Of a stretch of DNA of 64,000 nt, positions 1 through 9,517 are shown one piece after another (positions within the stretch are counted from its first letter, which is position 1; each line of letters begins with the position of its first letter). The notes under the pieces were generated by a model. It was not told the DNA's origin. It did no database searches and saw only the letters and a list, made by a program, of their open reading frames with translations. The stretch is from Paenibacillus naphthalenovorans (GTDB taxonomy: Bacteria; Bacillota; Bacilli; Paenibacillales; NBRC-103111): positions 124,001 to 188,000 of the forward strand of contig NZ_FNDY01000007.1 in NCBI RefSeq assembly GCF_900099895.1, written 5' to 3'. Position numbers and translations under genes: made by a program.

Positions 1-472
1 TGGGACCGGTAACACCAAACAAATTCAGGAGCGCATTGATCAAACCGCGATCGCCGTTGAACAAAAACATAAAGATCAAGCTTGCGCTTACAACGGATAA
101 AATATAAGGAACAAAAAAGATCGTACGAACCAGGTTCACCCCTTTAAGCTTTTGATTCAGCAGAAGCGCAAGGCCTGCGGAAGCAAACATCGTAATGGGG
201 ATGAAAATGACGCCGAAATAAATCGTATTGAAGATGGCTTTCAGAAATAGTTCGTTTTGCAGCACTCTGGCGTATTGCTCCAGTCCGACGAATGCGCCCG
301 GGATTTCGAATAAACCCGAATTTCTTAGCGCTATGGGCTTGATATCCTTAAAGCTGGCGACAAACGACCAGACGACCGGATAAACCAAGAAAAGTCCGAG
401 TATGATGACCGAGGGCAAAATGAACACATAGCTGGTCCAATCACCGATCACGCTGCGGATTTTTTTCTTCAT
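1..472 (-). CDS. Sugar ABC transporter permease (MalF/UgpA type), 3' part outside window
   Basis: This is the N-terminal 157 residues of an inner-membrane permease of the CUT1 sugar importers. It opens with a basic stretch (MKKKIRSVIGDW), then a hydrophobic first helix, and later segments such as FFVPYILSVVSASLIFMFLF that are typical of MalF/UgpA-like subunits. The start is the ATG at 472, with GGGAGG seven bases upstream. It lies just downstream of a solute-binding protein gene on the same strand, so the two should form one importer. The gene is cut by the left edge, so the EAA loop and C-terminus cannot be seen. The sugar is unknown. Confidence 0.9.
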   Translation of the reverse strand, partial: MKKKIRSVIGDWTSYVFILPSVIILGLFLVYPVVWSFVASFKDIKPIALRNSGLFEIPGAFVGLEQYARVLQNELFLKAIFNTIYFGVIFIPITMFASAGLALLLNQKLKGVNLVRTIFFVPYILSVVSASLIFMFLFNGDRGLINALLNLFGVTGP

Positions 473-490
473 AATTTGCCTCCCAACAAG

Positions 491-515
491 CAGAGCACCT
501 GGGTTAGGTGCTCTG
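491..515 (-). other. Intercistronic hairpin between binding-protein and permease genes
   Basis: A perfect 10-bp stem (CAGAGCACCT / AGGTGCTCTG) with a 5-base loop lies between the binding-protein stop and the permease start. On the transcribed minus strand no U-tract follows it, so it is not a normal terminator for these genes. Similar hairpins after malE-like genes hold the binding-protein message at higher level than the permease message. That role is inferred here. The T-run lies on the plus strand, where no gene would use it. Confidence 0.45.
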
Positions 516-530
516 TTTTTTACCCGGATA

Positions 531-1868
531 TTAGTTTTGCTTCAAAATGGCATTCCCTTTTTCTTCAAGTATTTTCAAGCCTTGCTCCGCAGACATGGAA
601 CCGGAAACCACTTGGTTCAGAACGCTTTGATAGACTTCGGCTTCCACTTGAGACCACTGCGGTACAGGAGTGGAGATACTTGGATACTCTAACCCTTTGA
701 TAAAGACGAGGAATTCCGGATGCTCCTTGAAGTATGGCATGTCTGCAAGGTCTTTACGAATAGGCACGCGGTACGGATAGAAGTTGCCGTCATCGGATTT
801 TTCACCCTTCATGACCAATTCTTGTCCTTCCTTGGAGCCCAGGAATTTGATCAGCCTGATCGCAGCATTCAATTTGTCGCCTTCAACGCCGGATGGAATG
901 CACAGCATGTTCGGTCCGATATCCGCCGCTTTGCCTGCAGGTCCGGCCGGCACTTCAGCCGCTGCCACTTCGAACTTGTTGGTCGCCTTCCAGGCATCCG
1001 ACACTCCCCATGGCCCCTGGAACTGCATGGCTACCACTTGGTTGCGGAAATCCGCCATCACCGCGCCGCCGTCTTTGTTTACCGTATCCGGAGGCGTCAC
1101 CTCTTTAACAAGCTTGGTGTAGAACTCCAGCGCCTGCTTACCTTCCGGAGAGTTCAATCCAACCTGATAACCGCCTTTGCCGTCTTCTTTTACAATCTTG
1201 GCTCCAGCCTGGTTCATAAACATGTTGACCATCCAGGTGATATCGTACACTTGCTTGCCCACGAGACCAAGGCCGAATTGATCCGGCTTGCCGTCTCCAT
1301 TGGTATCGATCGTCAATTTCTTGGCCGTTTCATACAGCTCTTCCCATGTGGTCGGCGGATGCTGGATGCCGGCCTTATCAAAGAGCGTTTTGTTATATAC
1401 CAGCTGTACGGAATGTCCAAGCCATGGGTAGCCGTATAGCTTGCCATCCCATGTACCTAAGTCCCAGAGCTGCTCATAGTAATTGTCTTTTTCACTATTG
1501 AATTCTTCGGACAGGTCGACATAAGCTCCCTGCGGCGCCAGTCCGCGCACATCACGGTAAGGAATTTGCATCACTTCCGGCGCGTCCCCGCTGAGGATTT
1601 GCGTCAGCAGCTTCTGGCCGTTCTGGGCGCTTCCCAGCAATTCTACTTTGACATCCGGATTTTTCTTTTCGAATTCGTCCACAATCTCACGGATCGCTTT
1701 CCCCCGCGGGGAATCGCTCGCCCATGTGATTTGCATCCGGATGGAAGTCGTCTTGCCCGGCTCCGATGCCTTTTCCCCGGCGGACCCGTTATTTTCCTGC
1801 GCAGCTCCACAAGCGGTAAGAGATACCGCCATCATACCCGCGAACAATGCTCTTGGCCACTTTTTCAT
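531..1868 (-). CDS. Extracellular sugar-binding lipoprotein of an ABC transporter
   Basis: A 445-residue family 1 (MalE-like) solute-binding protein. The signal peptide ends in a lipobox (LTAC, Cys20), so it should be lipid-anchored outside the membrane. The mature part shows the usual pattern of these proteins: an opening strand with RMQITWASDSPRGKAIREI, a middle TWEELYETAKKL helix, and GPWGVSDAW in the binding cleft. It is the first gene of an importer with the permease to its left. A LacI-type palindrome sits 59 bp upstream of the start, so it is probably controlled by the neighbouring LacI regulator. The ligand cannot be read from sequence. Confidence 0.95.
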   Translation of the reverse strand: MKKWPRALFAGMMAVSLTACGAAQENNGSAGEKASEPGKTTSIRMQITWASDSPRGKAIREIVDEFEKKNPDVKVELLGSAQNGQKLLTQILSGDAPEVMQIPYRDVRGLAPQGAYVDLSEEFNSEKDNYYEQLWDLGTWDGKLYGYPWLGHSVQLVYNKTLFDKAGIQHPPTTWEELYETAKKLTIDTNGDGKPDQFGLGLVGKQVYDITWMVNMFMNQAGAKIVKEDGKGGYQVGLNSPEGKQALEFYTKLVKEVTPPDTVNKDGGAVMADFRNQVVAMQFQGPWGVSDAWKATNKFEVAAAEVPAGPAGKAADIGPNMLCIPSGVEGDKLNAAIRLIKFLGSKEGQELVMKGEKSDDGNFYPYRVPIRKDLADMPYFKEHPEFLVFIKGLEYPSISTPVPQWSQVEAEVYQSVLNQVVSGSMSAEQGLKILEEKGNAILKQN

Positions 1869-1926
1869 GTTAGGTAAGAACCTCCCTCAATCATTTCTTG
1901 ATATAAAAATCCTACGTATGCATTAT

Positions 1927-1940
1927 TGCTAACGTTGGCA
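1927..1940. promoter_or_regulatory. LacI-type operator 1 (upstream of binding-protein gene)
   Basis: TGCTAACGTTGGCA matches the perfect palindrome TGCCAACGTTGGCA found at 4465-4478 except at one base. It has the central CG and inverted arms expected of LacI/GalR operators and lies 59 bp upstream of the binding-protein start. Confidence 0.75.
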
Positions 1941-1956
1941 TTTTTAGCGAAAAAAA

Positions 1957-2979
<1,023 letters not shown>

Positions 2980-3004
2980 CTATTCTTTCAGACCGTTTCA
3001 TTAT

Positions 3005-3018
3005 TGCCATCGTTGGCA
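3005..3018. promoter_or_regulatory. LacI-type operator 2 (upstream of the lacI-type gene)
   Basis: TGCCATCGTTGGCA differs from the perfect palindrome by one base. It is placed just upstream of the regulator gene, consistent with autoregulation. Confidence 0.75.
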
Positions 3019-3073
3019 TAATTATTGTATCCGTTTTCCGACAGGGTGTCAATACCAGGATGTAGGATCGCGT

Positions 3074-4417
3074 TTAAAATAATGATGCCAGCATTTTTTT
3101 CAGAGCTTCGTAGGACAAATGTTCCTTTCCCAGTTCGAAGTTGTGCTCCATACAAGCGCTGCGGAACTCCCCATCCAGCAAATATCTAATGACTTCCTGA
3201 CCAGCCTTTGCCATGAGTTCTCCGTCAATATGAACCAATCCCTCCGCGTCGACCCGATGCTCATTTCCAAGAGAAACGATATGGAAGCCATAAGGTTTAA
3301 TATCCGTGCCAAATACCGGGTATTCATATACGGCCATCGGTTTTTTGGCGTACAATCCTTCCAAAAACTGATTTCCCCAGCCTTCCAGCACACTCGGATA
3401 AGTGACGAAATCCGCATGGACATAGGCATCCCATAAGGAATATATTTTTTTGCCGTCTTTGGTGACACGAGTCGCTTCGATCCATTCATTGACGTAAAGC
3501 AGCTTGACGTTCTGCGCCGCAGCCCGCTGGTTCAACCCCTCGATGTATTTGGGGGAAGCCTCTTGAAGCCCCGCCAGCACCAGCACAATTTCACCGTCCT
3601 CACCCATGATTCGGCCGTCATATAACGGCCGCTCCTTGAGCCGCTTCAGGTTCTCAGGCTTACCGATTTCCGCCGCCAGATCAATGGCCAGCTCGATCGC
3701 CTTTCGTTCGGCAATACGCGTAGCCTGCAGCAAAAGAATGTCGTTCTCCTTCACGCCGATCACTTGGCGGAAATCGCCGTTATAATCGTCAATCGTCCAA
3801 GCCGGAGCCGAGAAGTCGAACACGTTCGGAACGACGGTTGATTGCTGCCCCGTCCGCCGAAGCAGCTCCTGCTGGGCAATTTTATTAATCACCACCTGCT
3901 TGACATTCGCGAGCTTCGGCGGGAAGTACTCCGTCAACCAGCCACTGACATAGCGGTTTGTAGGACGGCTGTATTTGATGCGTTCCCAATGAAAATCATG
4001 ATTGTGCGCTACACAAGCGATGTTTTTTTTGCGCACAACTTCCGCGAACGCGAGTCCCGCGGGCAACCCCCATCCCAACGACCAAATGTTATTGGGAACG
4101 ATCACATCGAGCTCGTATTCATCGATGATCCTGCAAAGCGCTTCTTCAATCCTGGCAGCGAAGGCCAGTACATCATCCCGGAAAGCTTCGGCATCGGGAT
4201 AATCCGTAAGCTGTTCGTAAGCGTTAGCCACGAATCGGTTATTCACCGGATGCTGATAGTGCAGTTCTTCGATCACGATCCCTTCTTCTTCCCCTAAACT
4301 ACCTGCCAATAAATAGACACGATGTCCCAATTCCTCAAGGACCTTCTTCCATTTCTCCATTTCTAAGGAGACGCCATCGGTTTCTCCTGCGCGAAAATGG
4401 CATAATGCGATTTTCAT
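3074..4417 (-). CDS. GT4-like glycosyltransferase
   Basis: A 447-residue GT-B fold enzyme. The N-terminal half has the ELGHRVYLLAGS strand-helix and a conserved-looking HNHDFHWER stretch. The C-terminal half has the nucleotide-sugar region ending in ADFVTYPSVLEGWGNQFLEG, where the E of EGWGN corresponds to the GT4 EX7E motif. The start at 4417 has AGGAGG eight bases upstream. It is cytoplasmic, with no signal or membrane segment. Its promoter carries the best copy of the LacI palindrome, so it is co-regulated with the sugar importer. It may make or cleave a glycoside related to the imported compound; mannosyl- or glucosylglycerate-type enzymes have a similar layout, but donor and acceptor cannot be assigned. 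Confidence 0.85.
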   Translation of the reverse strand: MKIALCHFRAGETDGVSLEMEKWKKVLEELGHRVYLLAGSLGEEEGIVIEELHYQHPVNNRFVANAYEQLTDYPDAEAFRDDVLAFAARIEEALCRIIDEYELDVIVPNNIWSLGWGLPAGLAFAEVVRKKNIACVAHNHDFHWERIKYSRPTNRYVSGWLTEYFPPKLANVKQVVINKIAQQELLRRTGQQSTVVPNVFDFSAPAWTIDDYNGDFRQVIGVKENDILLLQATRIAERKAIELAIDLAAEIGKPENLKRLKERPLYDGRIMGEDGEIVLVLAGLQEASPKYIEGLNQRAAAQNVKLLYVNEWIEATRVTKDGKKIYSLWDAYVHADFVTYPSVLEGWGNQFLEGLYAKKPMAVYEYPVFGTDIKPYGFHIVSLGNEHRVDAEGLVHIDGELMAKAGQEVIRYLLDGEFRSACMEHNFELGKEHLSYEALKKMLASLF

Positions 4418-4461
4418 GGTGCTTCCTCCTAAACCCATTGAGTGGATACGCTACAAAATAT

Positions 4462-4481
4462 TTTTGCCAACGTTGGCAAAA
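4462..4481. promoter_or_regulatory. LacI-type operator 3, perfect 20-bp palindrome
   Basis: TTTTGCCAACGTTGGCAAAA is a perfect palindrome 45 bp upstream of the glycosyltransferase start. Its 14-bp core is shared with the sites at 1927 and 3005, which defines the regulon of the local LacI protein. Confidence 0.8.
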
Positions 4482-4605
4482 GCAAAGACATTATGATTCT
4501 AAAATAATTTCTTTTAAATTACAACTGATTTTTCAGGAGCTTCCGCTGCATCAGTTAAACGCCTTCACGTTCTTGAAAAAATCTTAATCTCTGGGCCAAC
4601 TCCCG

Positions 4606-4613
4606 CATATAAT
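4606..4613 (+). promoter_or_regulatory. Possible sporulation-type -10 element
   Basis: CATATAAT fits the CATANNNT -10 pattern of the mother-cell sigma factors E/K and lies 35 bp before the first GerPF-like gene. There is no TTGACA-like -35 at normal distance for sigma A. Short motif, so low confidence. Confidence 0.3.
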
Positions 4614-4647
4614 GTTAAAGAATACGGTCGGGCAGGGGAGGGGGGCA

Positions 4648-4890
4648 TTGTCTACGGTTATTAATATTTTCTCCATGAAAATCAACAGCATCTCCAACAA
4701 TGGTTCCGTCAACATTGGAGAGTCGTTTCACAACAGCCATACCGCCAATTCCAAAACAACAGGCGAAAATTCCTCATACGGCGATCATGCACCGCCCACT
4801 GCAACCATGAAAAATATTTACGTGGATCCCGACGTCAATGATCAGAATGAAGTCGGGAACGTAGATAAGGTGAATGCCAAACAAATCTAG
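4648..4890 (+). CDS. GerPA/GerPF-like spore germination protein, TTG start
   Basis: An 80-residue protein of the GerPA/GerPF family, small spore proteins needed for access of germinants through the coat. The core INSISNNGSVNIGESFHNS is followed by the HTANSKTTG segment. I place the start at the TTG at 4648 because a GGGGAGGGGGG ribosome site precedes it, and because the product then aligns end to end, at the same length, with the next gene (INI-x-x-MK-x-N at the same residues). The next paralogue begins 12 bp after this stop. Confidence 0.8.
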   Translation: MSTVINIFSMKINSISNNGSVNIGESFHNSHTANSKTTGENSSYGDHAPPTATMKNIYVDPDVNDQNEVGNVDKVNAKQI

Positions 4891-4902
4891 GAGGACTTGT
4901 GC

Positions 4903-5145
4903 ATGCCTTTTCTCATAAATATCGCTAATATGAAAACAAACGGTGTAACGCAGAACGGCAATATTGATATTGGTGCAACTGTGCATAACAGCCATACTGC
5001 AAACACCAAAATGATCGGAGCCAACTTTGCTCTGGGCGATATCTCCCTGACGGTCTCGAACATGTTTAACGCTGTTATAGATCCGGATATCAGCGATCAG
5101 GATCAAATCGCTAACCCTTCGGCTCCGGTGACCAATCAGTTTTAA
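4903..5145 (+). CDS. GerPA/GerPF-like spore germination protein, tandem paralogue
   Basis: This 80-residue paralogue of the preceding gene shares GNIDIGATVHNSHTANTK and the C-terminal pattern IDPDISDQDQ with VDPDVNDQN of its neighbour. The ATG at 4903 has AGGAGG eight bases upstream, which is preferred over the TTG at 4897. The pair looks like a local duplication. Known gerP operons contain six genes with dissimilar members, so this two-gene set is not a normal gerPABCDEF operon. The likely location is the spore coat. Confidence 0.8.
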   Translation: MPFLINIANMKTNGVTQNGNIDIGATVHNSHTANTKMIGANFALGDISLTVSNMFNAVIDPDISDQDQIANPSAPVTNQF

Positions 5146-5169
5146 GTCCTTCCTTCGGGAGTGAGCGGA

Positions 5170-5604
5170 ATGAATATGAAGAAAGTAAAAGAATGGATGG
5201 AATTGGCGAATCAATGCGCCACCGGTGACTTTTGGGGGACCATCATGGATTCCAATGATCAAGACGACCCCCTGTCCACAACCCCCGAGAGCTGGAGCCC
5301 GCCGGTGGACATCTTCAGTACGAGCGACGAAACCTTCATTCTTGTGGAGCTGCCCGGAATCCGTAAGGAAGAATTGGATCTAACGATGATTGGCGATTCG
5401 CTAATTATCAAAGGAATGAAAAATAACAGAATACCCATCGAGGATTCCATCCTGTCGGAGCGATATACGGGTACCTTCGAGCGCAGCATCCGCCTTCCTT
5501 ACCCGGTACAATGGAATACGGTATCCGCCAAATTAGCAGAGGGGATGCTCGTCCTCAGATTCCCTCTCCCCTTGTACAGGGAAGCCAAAATATCGGTTGA
5601 ATAA
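5170..5604 (+). CDS. Hsp20 / alpha-crystallin family small heat-shock protein
   Basis: A 144-residue protein with an alpha-crystallin domain from about residue 45 to the end: PPVDIFSTSDETFILVELPG, then GDSLIIKG, then the FERSIRLP strand and the GMLVLRFPLP end motif. The start is the ATG at 5170, behind GGGAG. It lies 24 bp after the second GerPF-like gene, so the three probably form one operon. The family normally acts as a holdase chaperone. Some Bacillus members (CotM, CotP) are spore-coat proteins, and the context makes a spore role likely here (inference). Confidence 0.85.
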   Translation: MNMKKVKEWMELANQCATGDFWGTIMDSNDQDDPLSTTPESWSPPVDIFSTSDETFILVELPGIRKEELDLTMIGDSLIIKGMKNNRIPIEDSILSERYTGTFERSIRLPYPVQWNTVSAKLAEGMLVLRFPLPLYREAKISVE

Positions 5605-5712
5605 GCTCTCCGCCAAAACCATATCGCTCATCTCCAAAAAGAAGCTTTCCTTAGAGGGCTTTTGGCATAGTATAGTGCGATAACACGATCAAATGGTAAA
5701 GGAAGGAAACTC

Positions 5713-7227
5713 ATGCTGAATTATGTTGTTCAACGAGGCGATACCCTTTATCTGATTGCCGGACGGTTTGGAGTCGCTATAGAGGTGCTCATGAAAGCAA
5801 ACCACCTGACTGCACCCGGTTTGTACGTCGGACAAACGTTAACCATTCCGGTATCCGTGCCGTTTGAATATGTCGTGCAGCCCGGCGATTCGCTTTACTC
5901 GATTGCACTGAGATTTAATACGACGATAGAAGCGATCATGATGCTTAACAGGCTGACATCGGCCGCGCTCCGGCCGGGTCAGCGGCTGCGTATTCCCATC
6001 TACACGGAGGCCGTCGTCGATGCGGATACCGCCAATGTACGCGGCAGCGCGGGGACGGCTTTTCCGGTCATCGCCCGAATGGATCGCGGTGCCCGCCTTC
6101 CGCTGACCGGCATCGCCGGGGATTGGGTTCAGGTTCGCCTGTACAATGGACGGACGGGCTGGATTTTCCGCGATATCGTCAATCTGGTCCCTCACGACGG
6201 AGAACGGCCGATCCAGGAAATATTCGGTTATTATACGGAGGAAGAAGGTCCGACATTACCCAGCTCTTACAAGGTCTTCTCGGAAAATACAGACAGGCTG
6301 TCCAATATCGGCATGTTCCATTTCCGTATAGACAGGGAAAACCCGGAGCAAATCGAGAAGTTTCCTTTATTTGAGGATGCTTATATGCGGGAGGTCGTGG
6401 GGCTAGGCCACCGCCACAATATTAAAATGCTCGCTACCATCCATAATCTGCTGTATGAACGGGGAAAACAGGAGGTCAATAAAGAAGTGATCCGGCGGAT
6501 GCTGACCAATCCCGACACCCGCAAAGCGTTTATTCAAAATATCATCGCGCTCCTGCAAAACTATAACTTTGACGGTGTAAATATCGATTTCGAAGATGTC
6601 CACTATGAAGACCGCGAGCTGCTTAACTCTTTCTACAGAGAATTAGGACGGGAATTAAAAAGCAGGGGGTATTATTATTCCGTCGCCACCCCGTCACGAA
6701 CCTCGGACGCTCCTACAAATCCTTTTTCCGCTCCCTTCAATTATGCGGTCATCGGGGCGGCCGTCGACGAATTTGTCGTCATGCTGTACAACGAGCACGG
6801 TTGGCCCGGCAGCGGCCCCGGACCGGTGGTTTCCATCGGATGGATGGAGAACGTCGTCAAATATGCGTTAACCAAAATGCCGGGCAGAAAAATTACGGCG
6901 GCCGTTTCCGTATTCGGTTTTGATTTCAATTTAACGACCAACCGGAACACGTATGTGACTTACGACATGGCGATGGAACGTGCCAAAAAATATAATAAAA
7001 CGGTCGTTTTCGATCAGAAAACGCAGACGCCCATGTTTGCATATACAGACGAAGCCGGAAATCAGCATGAGGTATGGTTTGAGAATGCTGCAAGCATTCG
7101 CGCCAAGCTGCAGCTGGCCCACCGTTTGGGTATCCGCGGGATTGCCCTTTGGCGTTTAGGGATGGAGGATCCCGAAATATGGACAATGCTCGCCGATGAA
7201 TTTGTCATTGCCAAAAGTGTTACTTAA
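5713..7227 (+). CDS. LysM-LysM-SH3-GH18 glycoside hydrolase, spore-lysin (YaaH/SleL) type
   Basis: A 504-residue protein with two LysM repeats (about 3-47 and 52-96, each with a Y-V-V-Q-x-GD start), an SH3-like segment (about 104-155, ANVRGSAG to GWIFRDIV) and a GH18 domain from about 165 to the end. The catalytic motif is DGVNIDFE with Glu294 as acid; Asn replaces the middle Asp of DxxDxDxE. SleL/YaaH proteins are N-acetylglucosaminidases that cut cortex peptidoglycan during germination. There is no signal peptide, which suits delivery to the spore from the mother cell. The SH3-like domain between LysM and GH18 is an addition to the simplest SleL layout. Confidence 0.9.
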   Translation: MLNYVVQRGDTLYLIAGRFGVAIEVLMKANHLTAPGLYVGQTLTIPVSVPFEYVVQPGDSLYSIALRFNTTIEAIMMLNRLTSAALRPGQRLRIPIYTEAVVDADTANVRGSAGTAFPVIARMDRGARLPLTGIAGDWVQVRLYNGRTGWIFRDIVNLVPHDGERPIQEIFGYYTEEEGPTLPSSYKVFSENTDRLSNIGMFHFRIDRENPEQIEKFPLFEDAYMREVVGLGHRHNIKMLATIHNLLYERGKQEVNKEVIRRMLTNPDTRKAFIQNIIALLQNYNFDGVNIDFEDVHYEDRELLNSFYRELGRELKSRGYYYSVATPSRTSDAPTNPFSAPFNYAVIGAAVDEFVVMLYNEHGWPGSGPGPVVSIGWMENVVKYALTKMPGRKITAAVSVFGFDFNLTTNRNTYVTYDMAMERAKKYNKTVVFDQKTQTPMFAYTDEAGNQHEVWFENAASIRAKLQLAHRLGIRGIALWRLGMEDPEIWTMLADEFVIAKSVT

Positions 7228-7228
7228 C

Positions 7229-7306
7229 ATCCGCTATTCCATGCTCAAGACTCCGCTATATGGACACCTTGCCCTATATACCGGAGTCTTTTGACGACTA
7301 GCGGAT
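7229..7306. terminator. Nested inverted repeat between convergent genes
   Basis: An inner stem AAGACTCCG-c-TATA / TATA-c-CGGAGTCTT (7247-7290) sits inside an outer pair ATCCGCT / AGCGGAT (7229-7235, 7300-7306). It lies between the GH18 gene and the convergent DUF1232 gene. A short T-run follows on the plus strand, so it probably ends the GH18 transcript. Confidence 0.6.
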
Positions 7307-7322
7307 CTTTATGCGGAGTCCG

Positions 7323-7742
7323 TCATGGCTTGGCGGGAGACGAATCCCCATCCTCGACGATCTGCGCATCCACATCGATGATATCCGGATGTTGATCGGC
7401 ATCTTCGCCAAAGAAATCCTTTAATTTATTTTTCGCCTTCAGCTTCACAGCTTCATCAATATTCATAGCGACGGTTCCAACAGCCAACATCAGCGCCCCT
7501 AAATCATCTACGTACCCAAGTACAGGGAGCAGATCGGGCACAATATCCAAAGGGAGTATGAAATAGCCCAACGCTCCATAGATTTGCACCTTGGTCTTTA
7601 AAGGGATGTTGGGACTCTCCAGCGCATAAAAAAGCAGCAAGCCGCAGTACACCACTTTCATTCCCGCATCCTTGGCATACCTGCCCAGCTTTGACCACAG
7701 TCCCGTCTCCGAGTAATGCTTTTCGTACTTGGAATTGCCCAT
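7323..7742 (-). CDS. DUF1232 (YkvA-like) membrane protein
   Basis: A 139-residue protein with the DUF1232 core YFILPLDIVPDLLPVLGYVD followed by DLGALMLAVGTVA, a hydrophobic hairpin motif found in many bacteria. The start at 7742 has AGGAGGGA nine bases upstream. The C-terminus is acidic (GEDADQHPDIIDVDAQIVED). The function of the family is unknown. It stands alone between the spore-type cluster and the CoA-transferase. Confidence 0.85.
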   Translation of the reverse strand: MGNSKYEKHYSETGLWSKLGRYAKDAGMKVVYCGLLLFYALESPNIPLKTKVQIYGALGYFILPLDIVPDLLPVLGYVDDLGALMLAVGTVAMNIDEAVKLKAKNKLKDFFGEDADQHPDIIDVDAQIVEDGDSSPAKP

Positions 7743-7870
7743 ATCTGAATCCCTCCTCTCCGTAACATATACAAATTTCGATAGATGATGTATATTTCCT
7801 TTAACCCCCACACAAAAAAAGCCGGCCAAGCGGCCAGCTCGTCATACGCCTGTGAAGGCACTTTCTTTTC

Positions 7871-9385
7871 TTACCCTGTTTGCAGCATTTTGTGGAGCAT
7901 AGTCCCGGTCTGCGCGAAATTCGTATGCCAGGAAAATGCCTTTTCCAGGACATGAGGGGTTTGCCCTCCCCTTGTCAGGGCTTCATTATAATATTCCTTC
8001 AGCTGCTCGCGGTACATCGGATGCGCACACCGTTCAATAATAAGCTCCGCACGCTCTCTCGGCGCCAATCCGCGCAAATCGGCATAGCCTTGCTCGGTGA
8101 CCACCACATCCACATCGTGCTCCGTATGATCCACATGAGAAACAAACGGCACGATACTCGATATATTTCCGTCTTTGGCGGTGGATTTCGTTACAAAAAT
8201 CGCCAGACGGGCGTTTCGGGCAAAATCCCCCGAGCCTCCAATACCATTCATCATGTTCGTTCCCATCACATGTGTCGAGTTCACGTTGCCGTAAATATCG
8301 AACTCTAACGCCGTGTTGATCGCGATGATTCCCATACGGCGAATCACTTCAGGGTGATTGGAGAGCTCCTGCGGCCTTAAAATGAGCCGATCGCGGTATT
8401 TATCCAAGTTAGGGAACACACGTTCCATGGCGGGGGCGGACAGCGTTATCGAGCAACAGGAAGCAAAGCTGACTTTACCCGCATCCATTAAATCGAAGAC
8501 GGCATCCTGCAATACTTCGGAGTAAACTTCCAGATCCGTAAATTCCGATTTCAGAAAACCATGAAGGACCGCATTGGAGACCGATCCGATCCCGGACTGT
8601 AAAGGGGCAAGCCGCTTCGTTAAGCGACCCGCCTCAACTTCCTTACGCAGAAAGGAAATCAGGTGCTGAGCGATCGTATCCGTCTCCTTGTCCGGCACAG
8701 AGATGGTGGATGGAGAATCGGACTGGTTCGTGAAGACGATCCCCCGGATTTTACCCATGTCCACCGGTATTCCCACGGACCCGATCCGGTCATCCGGCTT
8801 CGTGATAGGGATAGGCAAACGTTCCCCTTGCCTGCCAGGCTCATATAAATCATGGAGCCCTTCCAGCGCCTGCGACTGCGCCATGTTGATTTCAACGATA
8901 ATGGACTTCGCATGCTGTGCGAAGACCATCGAATTGCCTACGGAAGTCGACGGAATAATCATCCCGTCCTCCGTGATTGCAATCGCTTCCACAATAGCGA
9001 AATCAATCGGCTCCAGTACTTGGCCGCGAACCATTTCAGACGTTTTCGATAAATGCTGATCTATAAAGTAAAATTCTCCCTGATTAATCTTTTTTCGCAT
9101 CGTAGGGTCCGCTTGGAAAGGAAGACGTTTATGCAGCAAGCCGACTTCAGCGAATAATTTATCAATATCCGATCCCAGCGATGCGCCGGTGTACACATTC
9201 ACTTTCAATCTTTCGGTTTTGGCGCGTTCCGCCAACGCCATGGGAACCGCTTTCGCATCTCCTGCACGTGTAAAGCCGCTCAGCCCCAGTGTCATACCGT
9301 CTTTAATCCAGGAAGCAGCTTCTTCCGCAGAAACGACTTTGTATTGCAGGTGTTGGTTTCTGATTCGATGATAAACGCTTTCCAA
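7871..9385 (-). CDS. Acetyl-CoA hydrolase / succinyl-CoA:acetate CoA-transferase family protein
   Basis: A 504-residue class I CoA-transferase of the Cat1/AarC type, which moves CoA between acetate, succinate or propionate, or hydrolyses acetyl-CoA. The N-terminal GLSGFTRAGDAKAVP glycine-rich loop and the C-terminal segments ALEFDIYGNVNSTHVMGT and GIGGSGDFARNA, which shape the CoA and oxyanion sites, are all present; SEVLQDAVFDLM contains the likely catalytic Glu. The TTG at 9385 is chosen because GGGGGAG lies six bases upstream; an earlier TTG at 9400 lacks a ribosome site. The LytTR regulator gene just upstream on the same strand may control it. Confidence 0.9.
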   Translation of the reverse strand: MESVYHRIRNQHLQYKVVSAEEAASWIKDGMTLGLSGFTRAGDAKAVPMALAERAKTERLKVNVYTGASLGSDIDKLFAEVGLLHKRLPFQADPTMRKKINQGEFYFIDQHLSKTSEMVRGQVLEPIDFAIVEAIAITEDGMIIPSTSVGNSMVFAQHAKSIIVEINMAQSQALEGLHDLYEPGRQGERLPIPITKPDDRIGSVGIPVDMGKIRGIVFTNQSDSPSTISVPDKETDTIAQHLISFLRKEVEAGRLTKRLAPLQSGIGSVSNAVLHGFLKSEFTDLEVYSEVLQDAVFDLMDAGKVSFASCCSITLSAPAMERVFPNLDKYRDRLILRPQELSNHPEVIRRMGIIAINTALEFDIYGNVNSTHVMGTNMMNGIGGSGDFARNARLAIFVTKSTAKDGNISSIVPFVSHVDHTEHDVDVVVTEQGYADLRGLAPRERAELIIERCAHPMYREQLKEYYNEALTRGGQTPHVLEKAFSWHTNFAQTGTMLHKMLQTG

Positions 9386-9517
9386 AAGGCTCTCCCCCAA
9401 TCGACTAGTCTTTGCATTTATTTTAAACGATGGCCGTCAAGGGAGAGGATTTTTCGGATGAAATGGATTAAAATCGGGATAGAGCACAAAGATCGGCTGA
9501 TGAAACAGAGATTTTTT

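Noticed and set aside
491-527. Hairpin with T-run on the plus strand read as a normal terminator
   Set aside because: All nearby genes are on the minus strand, where no U-run follows. It is listed as an intercistronic hairpin instead.
720-1439. 239-codon plus-strand open frame
   Set aside because: Shadow of the sugar-binding protein gene.
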